This document shows positions 23,362-30,861 of a DNA stretch of 42,591 nucleotides, in pieces. Source of the DNA: Veillonellaceae bacterium (GTDB lineage Bacteria > Bacillota_C > Negativicutes > UBA1444); contig JAAZNU010000040.1 in NCBI GenBank assembly GCA_012798135.1, positions 1 through 42,591 on the forward strand, read 5' to 3'. A program made the position numbers and the translations under genes. The notes under the pieces were generated by a model. It did no database searches. It saw only the letters and a list, made by a program, of their open reading frames with translations, and was not told the DNA's origin. Positions within the stretch are counted from its first letter, which is position 1. Each line of letters starts with the position of its first letter.

Positions 23362-24795
23362 ATGTTAGACAGCAAAAATAACTGGCCATGGATCGATAGC
23401 ATATACGAGAGTAATGCCCAATTGGCAGTGCTGGGTTTCGACATGATCGTCAATGGAGAAGAGCCGCCTCGAGATAAAACGGTGATTTATTCAGAAGGAT
23501 GGCAAGATGGAAAAGTTGCCGCAGTCCTAAGAGGTGGCATAAATGCTAGAGCAGTACTAGACGTACTTATGCATTCAGGTTTTAAAGAAATCCACATATT
23601 TCATATGGAAGAAAAATTTTCATACATGGAAGATGTCTTTTTGTCTTCCGTCGTGGTTCCTGTCCATGAATTGTTTGATACTGTTGAAATAAACTGGCGC
23701 CGAGAATCAACTCTGCAGGATTTATTGATGAAAATCGGTTCACAATATGAAATGCTTTTTTTTGGTGCGCCACTCGCAACTTCAGAAATATTGCCGTTCT
23801 ATCAAGAAGTAAAAGCTTGCTATGAAGGTAGTGTCACAATTGTAAAAGCTCCTGTGGTTGACATTGAATTCGATGAAAGTGATGAAATATATAAATGGGT
23901 GCGTCAACGGACGTATGATGCAAGCGATTTTTCCTTACCAGCGGTCTTGCGAAATCACAAAAAGAACCTGGGCAAAAAGATTGCGATTATACTTCCAAGC
24001 CTCAATGAGGAGCGTACCGTCGCTAATGTTATAAAGGCCGCATTGGAAGTAAAACTGGCTGGCATTATTGACGAAGTGATATTAATTGATTCTCAATCTA
24101 CGGATAAGACTGTTGCCATTGCAGAATCCTTTGGCATTCCTATTTACCAACACCCTGAAGTCCAAACACAACGCGGCACTTATATTGGCAAAGGCGAAGC
24201 AATGTATAAAAGCGCTTTTGTTACCGATGCCGATATAGTAGCGTGGGTAGATACAGATATTGAAAGTATTACACCTGGGTTTTTCTATGGTTTGTTGGGA
24301 CCCATGCTGACTAATCCGGAAATCAAGTTCTGCAAAGGGTATTTTTCCAGACCAGTGCGAGTTGAAGCATCAGGCATGGAACTTGGTGGTGGCCGCGTGA
24401 CGGAAATATTCGTTCGCCCTTGGATTAATTCATTTTTGCCGCAATTGTCTGGGTTTATTCAACCATTGGCAGGAACCGTCGCCATTTATCGTGACGAACT
24501 GCTAAAAATGCGAATTCCGACAAACTATGGGGTCGAAATCGCTATGTTGATTCAAGCAGTGGCGAATAATGGGCTTTGGTCAACATGTCAAGTTAATTTA
24601 GGGGAAGTTTTCCATCGTTCCAAGGACGTTACCGGCCTTAGTGCAATGTCTTTTCAAATCCTTCAAGTCCTAATTGATTTTATGGGCCTAAAAGATACTG
24701 GAAAAAACGATACTCTTCGCCTTGTATATTCGGCGTTCGGTAAATCCAAAATAAGCAGCAAACGGTTTAAAACCTTTTGGCGGGAATATGAGTAG
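23362..24795 (+). CDS. Glucosyl-3-phosphoglycerate-synthase-like GT-A glycosyltransferase with extra N-terminal domain
   Basis: A 477-residue protein. Residues about 205-450 match GpgS-type GT81/GT2 enzymes: ILPSLNEERTVANV, DEVILIDSQSTDKT, GKGEAMYKS (276-284), the metal motif VDTDIES (296-302), KGYFSRPV, GGGRVTEIFVRP, FIQPLAGTVA and NYGVEIAMLIQA. GpgS transfers glucose from NDP-glucose to 3-phosphoglycerate, the precursor of the compatible solute glucosylglycerate. The first about 195 residues are not part of GpgS and I do not recognise them. The gene is clearly more AT-rich than its neighbours, a sign of separate acquisition. GGAGG lies 13 nt before the ATG. No glucosyl-phosphoglycerate phosphatase gene is adjacent. 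Confidence 0.8.
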   Translation: MLDSKNNWPWIDSIYESNAQLAVLGFDMIVNGEEPPRDKTVIYSEGWQDGKVAAVLRGGINARAVLDVLMHSGFKEIHIFHMEEKFSYMEDVFLSSVVVPVHELFDTVEINWRRESTLQDLLMKIGSQYEMLFFGAPLATSEILPFYQEVKACYEGSVTIVKAPVVDIEFDESDEIYKWVRQRTYDASDFSLPAVLRNHKKNLGKKIAIILPSLNEERTVANVIKAALEVKLAGIIDEVILIDSQSTDKTVAIAESFGIPIYQHPEVQTQRGTYIGKGEAMYKSAFVTDADIVAWVDTDIESITPGFFYGLLGPMLTNPEIKFCKGYFSRPVRVEASGMELGGGRVTEIFVRPWINSFLPQLSGFIQPLAGTVAIYRDELLKMRIPTNYGVEIAMLIQAVANNGLWSTCQVNLGEVFHRSKDVTGLSAMSFQILQVLIDFMGLKDTGKNDTLRLVYSAFGKSKISSKRFKTFWREYE

Positions 24796-25303
24796 CAGAA
24801 CTGCAGTTATAGTTTTTTTGTGTGGTGGCGCTATCCGGACCGGATATAAAATATCAGATGTGTGATGATGCGAAAGTGTGCAAAAATTTTCTAAAAATTT
24901 TTCTAAAAATGGGTTCCGGAATCATCCGAATGCATCTTGCCCTAAATCGCGAGAATGCCTGCTATTACTGAAAAGTCCTCACACATCTTCATAATATTGG
25001 GCAACTCACATTCAAGCGTATTTGAGTATTCCCAAAACACTTGTCTTGTCACAAAAGATGAGTATAAAAAACCGGGATGAATTTGCCCAGGGTCGCGGCG
25101 ATTCCGAAGAATCTTCCTGGGCTTATCCAATCCCGACGATTTTGACTACTCCTTTGACTACTTTTGTTGTGACAGTCGATTTTCAGCAGTAGTCAAACAA
25201 CACAGTTTAACTTGTCAGAAAGTTTGATTTTACTGACATCACCTCCACTTTCTCTCACCATTACTCTGCTGCCGGTTTTTCCCTCAAAAATGCCCAGATA
25301 TCT
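24796..25303. other. Non-coding right end of the island
   Basis: I see no convincing gene here. It holds A/T-rich iterations (CTAAAAATTTTTCTAAAAAT around 24891-24910) and an inverted repeat GCCCAGG (25085-25091) / CCTGGGC (25116-25122) that encloses GATTC-CGAA-GAATC (25100-25113). The arm-type sites at 25142-25196 are listed separately. Confidence 0.5.
25142..25196. repeat. Right-end arm-type sites (TTGACTAC x2, inverted copy x1)
   Basis: TTGACTAC at 25142-25149 and 25154-25161 repeats the 12-bp period of the left end. An inverted copy GTAGTCAA is at 25189-25196. They lie 108-162 bp from the right att core, a normal position for integrase arm sites. Confidence 0.6.
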
Positions 25304-25349
25304 CTCACATTCAAGAGGTCACTGGTTCGAAACCAGTATGCCCCACCAA
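25304..25349 (+). repeat. attR core: second copy of the 46-bp repeat
   Basis: Identical to 16674-16719, but without the 5' half of a tRNA. It is therefore an attachment scar and not a gene. It also serves as the left boundary of the second, decayed element. Confidence 0.95.
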
Positions 25350-25359
25350 GGTAAATCAA

Positions 25360-25391
25360 GGGTTCCAGCCATTTTGGCCGGAACCCTTTTT
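25360..25391 (+). terminator. Rho-independent terminator beyond attR
   Basis: GGGTTCC (25360-25366) pairs with GGAACCC (25380-25386), extended by GCC/GGC, and is followed by five T. It is in the position a tRNA-Val terminator would have had before the island entered. Confidence 0.88.
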
Positions 25392-25407
25392 GCGTCAAAA
25401 GGTCGGA

Positions 25408-25430
25408 TTTACGACAGTTTTACGACAGTT
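25408..25430 (+). repeat. Tandem TTTACGACAGT repeats at the end of the second integrase
   Basis: TTTACGACAGT occurs at 25408-25418 and 25419-25429. The first copy contains the stop codon of the second integrase. This mirrors the TTGACTAC pair in the end of the first integrase, so it is probably the second element's own arm-type site. Confidence 0.6.
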
Positions 25431-26098
25431 GGCTCGGCAGTCTCATCTTCCAGATCGACACCTGTTGCTGTTTCGTCCTCGTCGGCAAAAAAACAGTCCA
25501 TTTTTTCCAGGTCGGCCTTAAGTGTTCCGGAAAGAACATGTGTATAATTCATGTTCGTTCGGAAGTCGCCGTGTCCGAGGATTGCCATGCGCGCACGCAT
25601 CGATACGCCAAAATACTCAAGCAGGCTGCTTGTAGTATGCCGAAGTTCATGAAAGCAGATTTTTTCGATGCCGAGTTTCGCAAGAAATTTCTGATAGTCA
25701 CGGACAAAATTCTTCGGATCGTGAGGATTGCCGGAAACGGTGAAAAACACGTAGTCTTCTTTATTGAAATCACTGCCGTATTTTTCGCGCATGCTCTCCA
25801 GATTTGATTTGGCTCGCAATAATGCAGCTCTTGCCCGCTTGATGATCGGCAATTCCCTTCTGCCGTTTTTGGTTTTGGTCGGGCCAAGAAGCAAACCACC
25901 GCTGCGCGTTCGTGATAACGAGTGATGAATCTGCAGCTCGTCATTGTCGAGCAATACTTTGTCCCAGCGGAGACCCAATACTTCACCGCGGCGAAGCCCG
26001 TACAGCATCGCTATTATGTAGGCCGGGCCGCACGGATGCTCTTTGGCCGCACGGTAAAACTTCAACGCATCTTTAAGCAGGGAAGTACTCCTGTTCAT
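25409..26098 (-). pseudogene. N-terminally truncated tyrosine recombinase of a second element
   Basis: 229 codons contain an almost complete catalytic domain: LYGLRRGEVLGLRW (Arg), a Lys hairpin near PTKTKNGRRELPI, CFHELRHTTSSLL (His-x-x-Arg), ILGHGDF and MNYTHVL (Tyr). Integrases of this type have about 370-400 residues, so the arm-binding and core-binding domains are missing. Upstream sequence (26099-26329) shows no continuation. It differs clearly from the first integrase, so it comes from another element. It has the same orientation and the same distance to an att core as the first integrase. Confidence 0.85.
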
Positions 26099-26329
26099 AA
26101 AAAGCGGGGCAGACTAGCAATCACAGCCTGCCCCTTCCTCCTTCACAATATCTTTGCTATACTGATGCTGACGAAACTTAACTATGTCAGGAAGCTATCA
26201 GGAGCCTGCGTGTCGAGATTGGTTGGCAGACCTTCTCGAATATCGCGGGCTCCTCGCGTTTTAACCGAGCAGTGTCAACTCGGGACGAAGTGACGCTCTT
26301 CCAGCTGATCTTGGTTCCTGACGGCGTGA

Positions 26330-26719
26330 CGCCAGCCATTAACCACTAATAAAAAACAAAGAACTAAAGAACTTATATACTCACCCGATTTTATGGAATT
26401 TTGGACCGTATTCCCGCGGAGGGAAAGCAAAGCAGCGGCGTGGCGTTGCTGGAAAATCAGGCTCAAGGAAGGGAACAGCGCAGAAGCGATGATCACGGCC
26501 GCACGACACTTCGCTGAATATCACCGAGAAGCGGATACAGAGTCGAGATTTATAAAGATGGCCAGCACATTCCTCGGTCGAGATAGGCACTATCTTGAGT
26601 GGATCGAGCCACGCGAGCCGAAAACGCGAAAACAGAAACCGGAATCGACGATAACGTCAGAGCTCACGCAGAGGGCGCGCGAAAGTTGCTATCTTGGAAG
26701 CAATCGGCCACTGGCTTGA
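26330..26719 (+). pseudogene. Fragment of a phage replication protein (C-terminal part)
   Basis: The open frame reads TTNKKQRTKELIYSPDF, then MEFWTVFPRRESKAAAWRCW, then AMITAARHFAEYHREADTE and FIKMASTFLGRDRHYLEW. A basic linker, an FxxFWxxYPR-like motif, and the A..FLxxxxxYxEW motif are typical of the C-termini of phage replisome organisers/DnaD-like proteins. The N-terminal domain is absent; an in-frame stop lies just upstream at 26327. An ATG at 26393 could start a shorter peptide. A second short start with a good ribosome site follows at 26734 but runs into the antisense of the next gene. Confidence 0.5.
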
Positions 26720-26770
26720 AAGGAGTTTCCCAAATGCATCACGACACGAATTTTGATTTACAGCATAAAA

Positions 26771-27250
26771 TCATCGCAGTCCAAACCCCACCAACAGAAA
26801 ATGAAAGCTCATCGAGATTGCATAAAACAGCAACGACTGCTCCACTGCGGTCAAAGACCTTACAAGAAGATAGCCGATCAAAGCGATATATCCGCCATAT
26901 CCCAGGATTTGCGCCCAAAAAGCCAAATTCTGCGAGGCCTTCCCGGAGTCGCGTTCTGCCGGCACGATGCCTGCCAGGGCATAGAAACTGAGAAAGCCGG
27001 CCAACATGGCCAGATTCACCCCATGAATACCCTCAAATGGCATGAACGCGTGAGTTGCCTGACGGAAAAGCACTGTGGCTGTTTCGATCTCCGGCAGCAG
27101 GCTAATGAAAACATAGGCGATCGATCCGCCTGCCGCAGCCGACAGGGCGTTCCGTCTGCCGGTCGTTTCCGCCAGGGAGAGGTGCCCCGCCAACAACAGG
27201 AAGGTTGCCAGCCCAACTGCGACAACAAATGTGTCCCAATGGTGAAACAC
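26771..27250 (-). pseudogene. Multi-pass membrane protein, C-terminally truncated
   Basis: About 159 residues from GTG 27250 (AAGGA upstream; GTG 27259 also possible) with at least four hydrophobic helices: FVVAVGLATFLLLAG, SIAYVFISLLPEIETA, LAMLAGFLSFYALAG and GYGGYIALIGYLLV. The second helix with its LLPE motif is vaguely ZIP-transporter-like; I do not assign a function. The frame stops right after FHFLLVGFGLR, in the middle of what looks like another helix. Phage-remnant sequence follows, so the 3' end seems lost. It is 16 bp after DUF202 and shares the GEMM-I riboswitch. Confidence 0.6.
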
Positions 27251-27266
27251 ACGTACCACGTTCCTT

Positions 27267-27650
27267 TTACAGCAGATGCCAGCGAAAGATGATATCAAAG
27301 AACAGCGTGATTCCGAGCAACAGAACCATAAACGCCAGGAAAAAACTCGGGTTGAAGATCGCTTCTTTAACGGTTTTCCCCAAGTCGGCAACCAGGGAAT
27401 AATATTGGTACATTCCAACTGCCAGCGGGATTGTTCCGGCAGCCATGAACAAAAGGCCCAGATGTCGCGGCTGCAGTACTTCAATGCTCATGGATAACTT
27501 TGTGGCTATGGATTCCAATACTTTATACATGGTGAAGCCAAAACTGATAAAAGACAGGGACGTTCTCACCCACGACAACAATGTCCGTTCCGACGACATC
27601 AGTGTCCGCTTCATCGACAATTCATTGTCAGTGATTTTCACGTCCGCCAT
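27267..27650 (-). CDS. DUF202 (YidH-type) membrane protein
   Basis: A 127-residue protein with the DUF202 signature LMSSERTLLSWVRTSLSFISFGFTMYK (S-x-E-R-T-x-L-x-W-x-R-T) and three membrane helices (about 30-47, 65-85 and 102-122). The function is unknown. ATG 27650 has AGGAGG 7 nt upstream. The gene is first in a two-gene transcript behind a GEMM-I riboswitch, so its expression should respond to c-di-GMP. Confidence 0.88.
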   Translation of the reverse strand: MADVKITDNELSMKRTLMSSERTLLSWVRTSLSFISFGFTMYKVLESIATKLSMSIEVLQPRHLGLLFMAAGTIPLAVGMYQYYSLVADLGKTVKEAIFNPSFFLAFMVLLLGITLFFDIIFRWHLL

Positions 27651-27760
27651 TTTCCCGCCTCCTTCTTGAGGTCGAAACTACCCTCCGCTGCAGAGCGAAC
27701 GCGAGCTGCGACAGAAATGCGCCGCCCGAGCCAACGAGTTATGGCCAATTTAAGACAGGC

Positions 27761-27885
27761 AAAAATAAAACTGCCAGTACAGCCGAATAAATTCGGTGCA
27801 ACCTGGCAGTCATGAGCCACGTATCCGTGGCCCTTAGACCCACGGCTTTGCGTCCCCGCCTTTGGGCGAGTTTGCCCAACAGTAC
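27761..27885 (-). promoter_or_regulatory. GEMM-I (c-di-GMP-I) riboswitch with terminator
   Basis: The minus strand reads TTGGGCAAACTCG, a CGCC-CAAA-GGCG hairpin, GGGACGCAAAGCC and GTGGGTCTAAG. A second hairpin ends in ATGACTGCCAGGTTGC. These are the GEMM-I landmarks (GGGCAAAC, GACGCAAAGCC, GGCCUAA, GGGUUGC-type receptor). The 3' strand CTGCCAG (27809-27803) is also the 5' arm of a terminator with CTGGCAG (27777-27771) and a T-rich tail. Retention of G before CAAA suggests c-di-GMP rather than cGAMP as ligand. Ligand binding should prevent the terminator and raise DUF202 expression. No strong promoter was identified upstream. The gene-free stretch 27651-28034 holds this element and nothing else I recognise. 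Confidence 0.9.
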
Positions 27886-28034
27886 CCGTTCTTGTCCACA
27901 TTGGCTAATTCTTGTCACTGATATTCTATTACTTCAAATTGAAAAATTCCAGTAAGTTTCTTCCTATTCCGAAAATTATTTTGAATATTTCAATAATATT
28001 TCCATGTCACTCATTGCTTCCACGTTTTCAAGGA

Positions 28035-28071
28035 CAACGAAGCCGGCGGGATCGGCCCGCCGGCTTCGTTG
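28035..28071. terminator. Perfect 16-bp hairpin after the ABC operon
   Basis: CAACGAAGCCGGCGGG (28035-28050) pairs without mismatch with CCCGCCGGCTTCGTTG (28056-28071) around a 5-nt loop. It lies 22 bp after the last ABC gene. There is no clear T tract, so it may protect the mRNA end as well as terminate. Confidence 0.65.
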
Positions 28072-28092
28072 CTTCTGCCTAGTTTCGCTTGT

Positions 28093-29163
28093 TCATTCCT
28101 CGCCGGCGTACCAGAACGGCCGCGCCAACTTCAGGCAGCAGGCCTCGCCCGCTTCGGGACCGGGGTCGCGGCGGCCTTTTTGGACGCGCACTTCCTGATC
28201 GCCGATTTTCACCTGATAGTCGATGATCTCGCCGAGAAACGATTTACGGCTGACGACGCCGCGCAGTCCGCACTCGTCGCCATCGTCGACAAAATCGAGT
28301 TCGGACGGGCGGCTGGCCAGGGACAATGGGGCTTTGCCGCGCATGGCCTCGGGCGGAGTCAGGCTGGTCGGCAGTGCAGAGCTGGCGCCGCGCGCGAAGG
28401 CACGGCCGTCGTTCCAGACGACATCCAGAAAGTTCGACAGGCCGATGAAGCTGAACACGAACTTGTTGGCCGGCTTGTTGTAGACATTGAAGGGCGTATC
28501 GATCTGCTGCACAACGCCCAGTTTCATGACCAGGATGCGGTCGGACAACGCCATGGCTTCAGCCTGGTCGTGCGTTACATAGATGATGGAGAAGCCGTAT
28601 TTGCGCTGAAGGTCCTTGATTTCAAACCGCATTTCCTCCCGCAGATGCGGGTCCAGGCTGGACAACGGCTCGTCCAGCAGCATGACGTCCGGGTTGATAG
28701 CCAGCGCCCGGGCCAGCGCCACCCGTTGCTTGCCGCCGCCCGACAGGTCCGCCGGGCTACCGTCGGCAACATTGAGCAGGTTGGTGGAGCGCAGGGCGTC
28801 TTTCGTGCGTTTTTCGATTTCAGCGGCCGGCACGTTGCGGATGCGCAGCGGGAAGGCAACGTTTTCATACACCGACAGGTGCGGCCAGACGGCGAAGGCC
28901 TGGAACACCATGCCAAAGTTGCGTTTTTCCGGCGGCAGATAGTAATTGCGCGCCGGCGATGAAATCAGGCGGTCGCCGACATACACTTCGCCGTCGGACA
29001 AGTCCTCGAAACCCGCCACCATCCGGAGCGTCGTCGTTTTTCCGCAGCCCGACGGCCCCAACATGGAAAAGCACTCGCCCTTGCCGATTTCCAGATTCAA
29101 TGAGTTGACGGCGGTGACGGCGCCGAATCTTTTTGTGACATTCACCAGTCTTACATACGACAT
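28093..29163 (-). CDS. ABC transporter ATP-binding protein (Fe(III)/spermidine-type), second ATPase
   Basis: A 356-residue ATPase with C-terminal TOBE-like domain. Walker A is LGPSGCGKTT (about 37-46), Q loop FQAFAVWPH, Walker B MLLDEPLSSLD and switch TH in YVTHDQAEA. The signature reads LSGGGKQR where the family has LSGGQ, so the glutamine is replaced by glycine. It starts 7 bp after the permease gene and closes the operon. It probably forms a heterodimer with the other ATPase of the operon, or the two serve alternately. The substrate is unknown; FbpC/PotA-like ATPases serve iron, polyamine or phosphonate importers. Confidence 0.93.
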   Translation of the reverse strand: MSYVRLVNVTKRFGAVTAVNSLNLEIGKGECFSMLGPSGCGKTTTLRMVAGFEDLSDGEVYVGDRLISSPARNYYLPPEKRNFGMVFQAFAVWPHLSVYENVAFPLRIRNVPAAEIEKRTKDALRSTNLLNVADGSPADLSGGGKQRVALARALAINPDVMLLDEPLSSLDPHLREEMRFEIKDLQRKYGFSIIYVTHDQAEAMALSDRILVMKLGVVQQIDTPFNVYNKPANKFVFSFIGLSNFLDVVWNDGRAFARGASSALPTSLTPPEAMRGKAPLSLASRPSELDFVDDGDECGLRGVVSRKSFLGEIIDYQVKIGDQEVRVQKGRRDPGPEAGEACCLKLARPFWYAGEE

Positions 29164-29169
29164 GATCGC

Positions 29170-30861
29170 TTACGCACCTACCTTTCTCGTGAAGCGGTTG
29201 ATCAGCGTCTGCCCCACGATGATCAGAATCAGGGCGATGCCGGCCAGCGCCGCCGACACCACGGTTTCCCCGTCCTCGTTCAGCGTGTAGATCGCCACGC
29301 CGATGGTCCGGGTGGTGGGCGCGTAGAGCATGATGGACACGGTCAGTTCCCGCAGCGAGGGGAGGAAGATCAGGAAGAAGGAAGCCAGCATGCCGGGACG
29401 AACCAGCGGCAGCACGATGTCCTTGAGCGCCTGCCACATGGTCGCACCGCAGGAACGGGCCGCTTCGACCAGCGAGTCATGGACCTGCTCCAGGGCCGCC
29501 GAGTTGGCCTTGAGGGAAAAGCCCATGTAACGGGCGATGTAGGCGACCAAGATGATCCAGACGGTATTATAGAGGTTGATGCCGAACTGGCCGCTCCAGG
29601 CCAGAATCACGCCGAGGGCGATGACCGAGCCGGGAACCGAGAACGGCAGCATGCCCAGGAACTCCAGGATGCCTTTGCCCCGCACCTTCATCTTGACGAT
29701 GACGTAGGAGATCATCACGCCGGCGAACATGGTGATGAGTGCGGCGCTCAAGCCCAGCGTGACGCTGTTCCAGATGGCGTCCCTGGTCACTTTGTAGTCG
29801 AACAGGATGAATTTGTAGTTGTCCAGCGACAGATTCTGCATCGTGAAGGGCAAGCCATAGGTCTTGAGGCCGCCGACCAGGAAGATGACCACGGTCGGCA
29901 GGACGATGGTGAAGGCGATATAGGCCAGGCAGAACAGCAGCAATGGAATCCGCAGAGCGCGCAGTTTCAGTTCCATCGGCCGGAAGCTCTTGCCACCGAT
30001 GATCTGGTAATGCCCTTTGCTCAGGATCTTGCCCTGCAGCCAGATGATGAACGCCGCCGTAACCACCAGGACAGTGGCCAAGACGGTGCCGGTGCGGATC
30101 GAGTCAAAGCTGCCCGCGCTTTGGTGAATACGCTGGTAAATCAGGGTTGGGATGTTGAAGATGCCATTTTCGATGCCGAGCACGGCGACTGTACCGAAAT
30201 GCGCCATGGAATAAAGCATGATCAGCAGCGAACCGGACAGGATGCTAGGCAGCACCAGCGGGATGGTGATCTTGCGGGTGATGGTGAACAGTCCCGCCCC
30301 GGAGATGCGGGCCGATTCCTCCAGGGTCGGATCCATGCGCTCCAGCGCGCCGCACACCTGAATGAACACGAACGGGAACAGGTACATGACTTCGACCAGG
30401 ACAATCCCCAGATAGCTGTAGATGTTGAAGATTGGTCCCTCAAAGCCGAAGTTGTTGATGAAAAACTTATTGATGAAGCCGGCATTCGGCGACAGAAGCA
30501 TCTTCCAGGCCAGGGCGCCGATAAACGACGGCAGCATGAAGGGCACCAGAAACATCGCTTTCATGAAGGTCTTGTAGGGTAGGTCGGTGCGGGTGACCAG
30601 CCAGGCGAAGAAGGTGCCGACGATGGTGCTGCCGATGGTGGTGCCGCTGGCGATGATCAACGAGTTGGTCAGTGCTTTGTAGGTTTCCGGCTCCCTGATG
30701 ATATTGACGACGTCGGTGATATTGAATTCGCCATTCACCCAGAATGCGTTGAATAAAATCAGCAGGACCGGCACCGCCACCACGATGACCAGAATGGCGA
30801 TGGAAAAGAACAGAATGATCTGGGCCACGCCGAATTTGCTTTTTTTCGTGATTCCGCTCAT
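29170..30861 (-). CDS. ABC transporter permease, two fused BPD_transp_1 domains
   Basis: A 563-residue protein with about 12 membrane helices in two homologous halves, as in FbpB-type iron permeases. The coupling EAA loops are ESARISGAGLFTITRKITIPLVLP (about 187-210) and EAARSCGATMWQALKDIVLPLVRP (about 470-493). Long fused permeases normally provide the whole membrane part of the importer. ATG 30861 has AAGGAGGT 9 nt upstream and overlaps the stop of the first ATPase (ATGA), so translation is coupled. Confidence 0.93.
   Translation of the reverse strand: MSGITKKSKFGVAQIILFFSIAILVIVVAVPVLLILFNAFWVNGEFNITDVVNIIREPETYKALTNSLIIASGTTIGSTIVGTFFAWLVTRTDLPYKTFMKAMFLVPFMLPSFIGALAWKMLLSPNAGFINKFFINNFGFEGPIFNIYSYLGIVLVEVMYLFPFVFIQVCGALERMDPTLEESARISGAGLFTITRKITIPLVLPSILSGSLLIMLYSMAHFGTVAVLGIENGIFNIPTLIYQRIHQSAGSFDSIRTGTVLATVLVVTAAFIIWLQGKILSKGHYQIIGGKSFRPMELKLRALRIPLLLFCLAYIAFTIVLPTVVIFLVGGLKTYGLPFTMQNLSLDNYKFILFDYKVTRDAIWNSVTLGLSAALITMFAGVMISYVIVKMKVRGKGILEFLGMLPFSVPGSVIALGVILAWSGQFGINLYNTVWIILVAYIARYMGFSLKANSAALEQVHDSLVEAARSCGATMWQALKDIVLPLVRPGMLASFFLIFLPSLRELTVSIMLYAPTTRTIGVAIYTLNEDGETVVSAALAGIALILIIVGQTLINRFTRKVGA

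Larger units (their letters stand above)
16674..25349. mobile_element. Genomic island integrated in tRNA-Val
   Basis: An element of about 8.7 kb is bounded by identical 46-bp repeats of the tRNA 3' part. It has a tyrosine integrase just inside the left end and integrase-type repeats near both ends. Contents in order are int, XRE remnant, dinB fragment, SLC12-like transporter, LapA-like protein, patatin lipase, diguanylate cyclase and a GpgS-like glycosyltransferase. No structural, replication or conjugation genes are seen inside, so it is probably a non-autonomous or decayed integrative element. Confidence 0.92.
25350..26770. mobile_element. Remnant of a second tRNA-Val-integrated phage or element
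   Basis: Directly after attR come an integrase with a missing N-terminus, low-quality coding sequence and a phage replication-protein fragment. This is the layout of a second element inserted in tandem at the same tRNA. No third att copy is seen. The right edge is inferred near 26770, where the truncated membrane gene starts on the other strand. Confidence 0.6.

Noticed and set aside
24942..25130. 62-codon minus-strand frame in the island's right end
   Set aside because: No recognisable domain, no ribosome site, and it overlaps inverted repeats.
25304..25349. Possible second tRNA gene
   Set aside because: Only the anticodon loop to CCA part is present; there is no D arm or 5' acceptor strand, so it is the attR scar.
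26753..27292. Plus-strand frame of 179 codons opposite the riboswitch-controlled membrane gene
   Set aside because: Its start is within phage remnant and the rest is antisense to a clear membrane-protein frame; no motifs.
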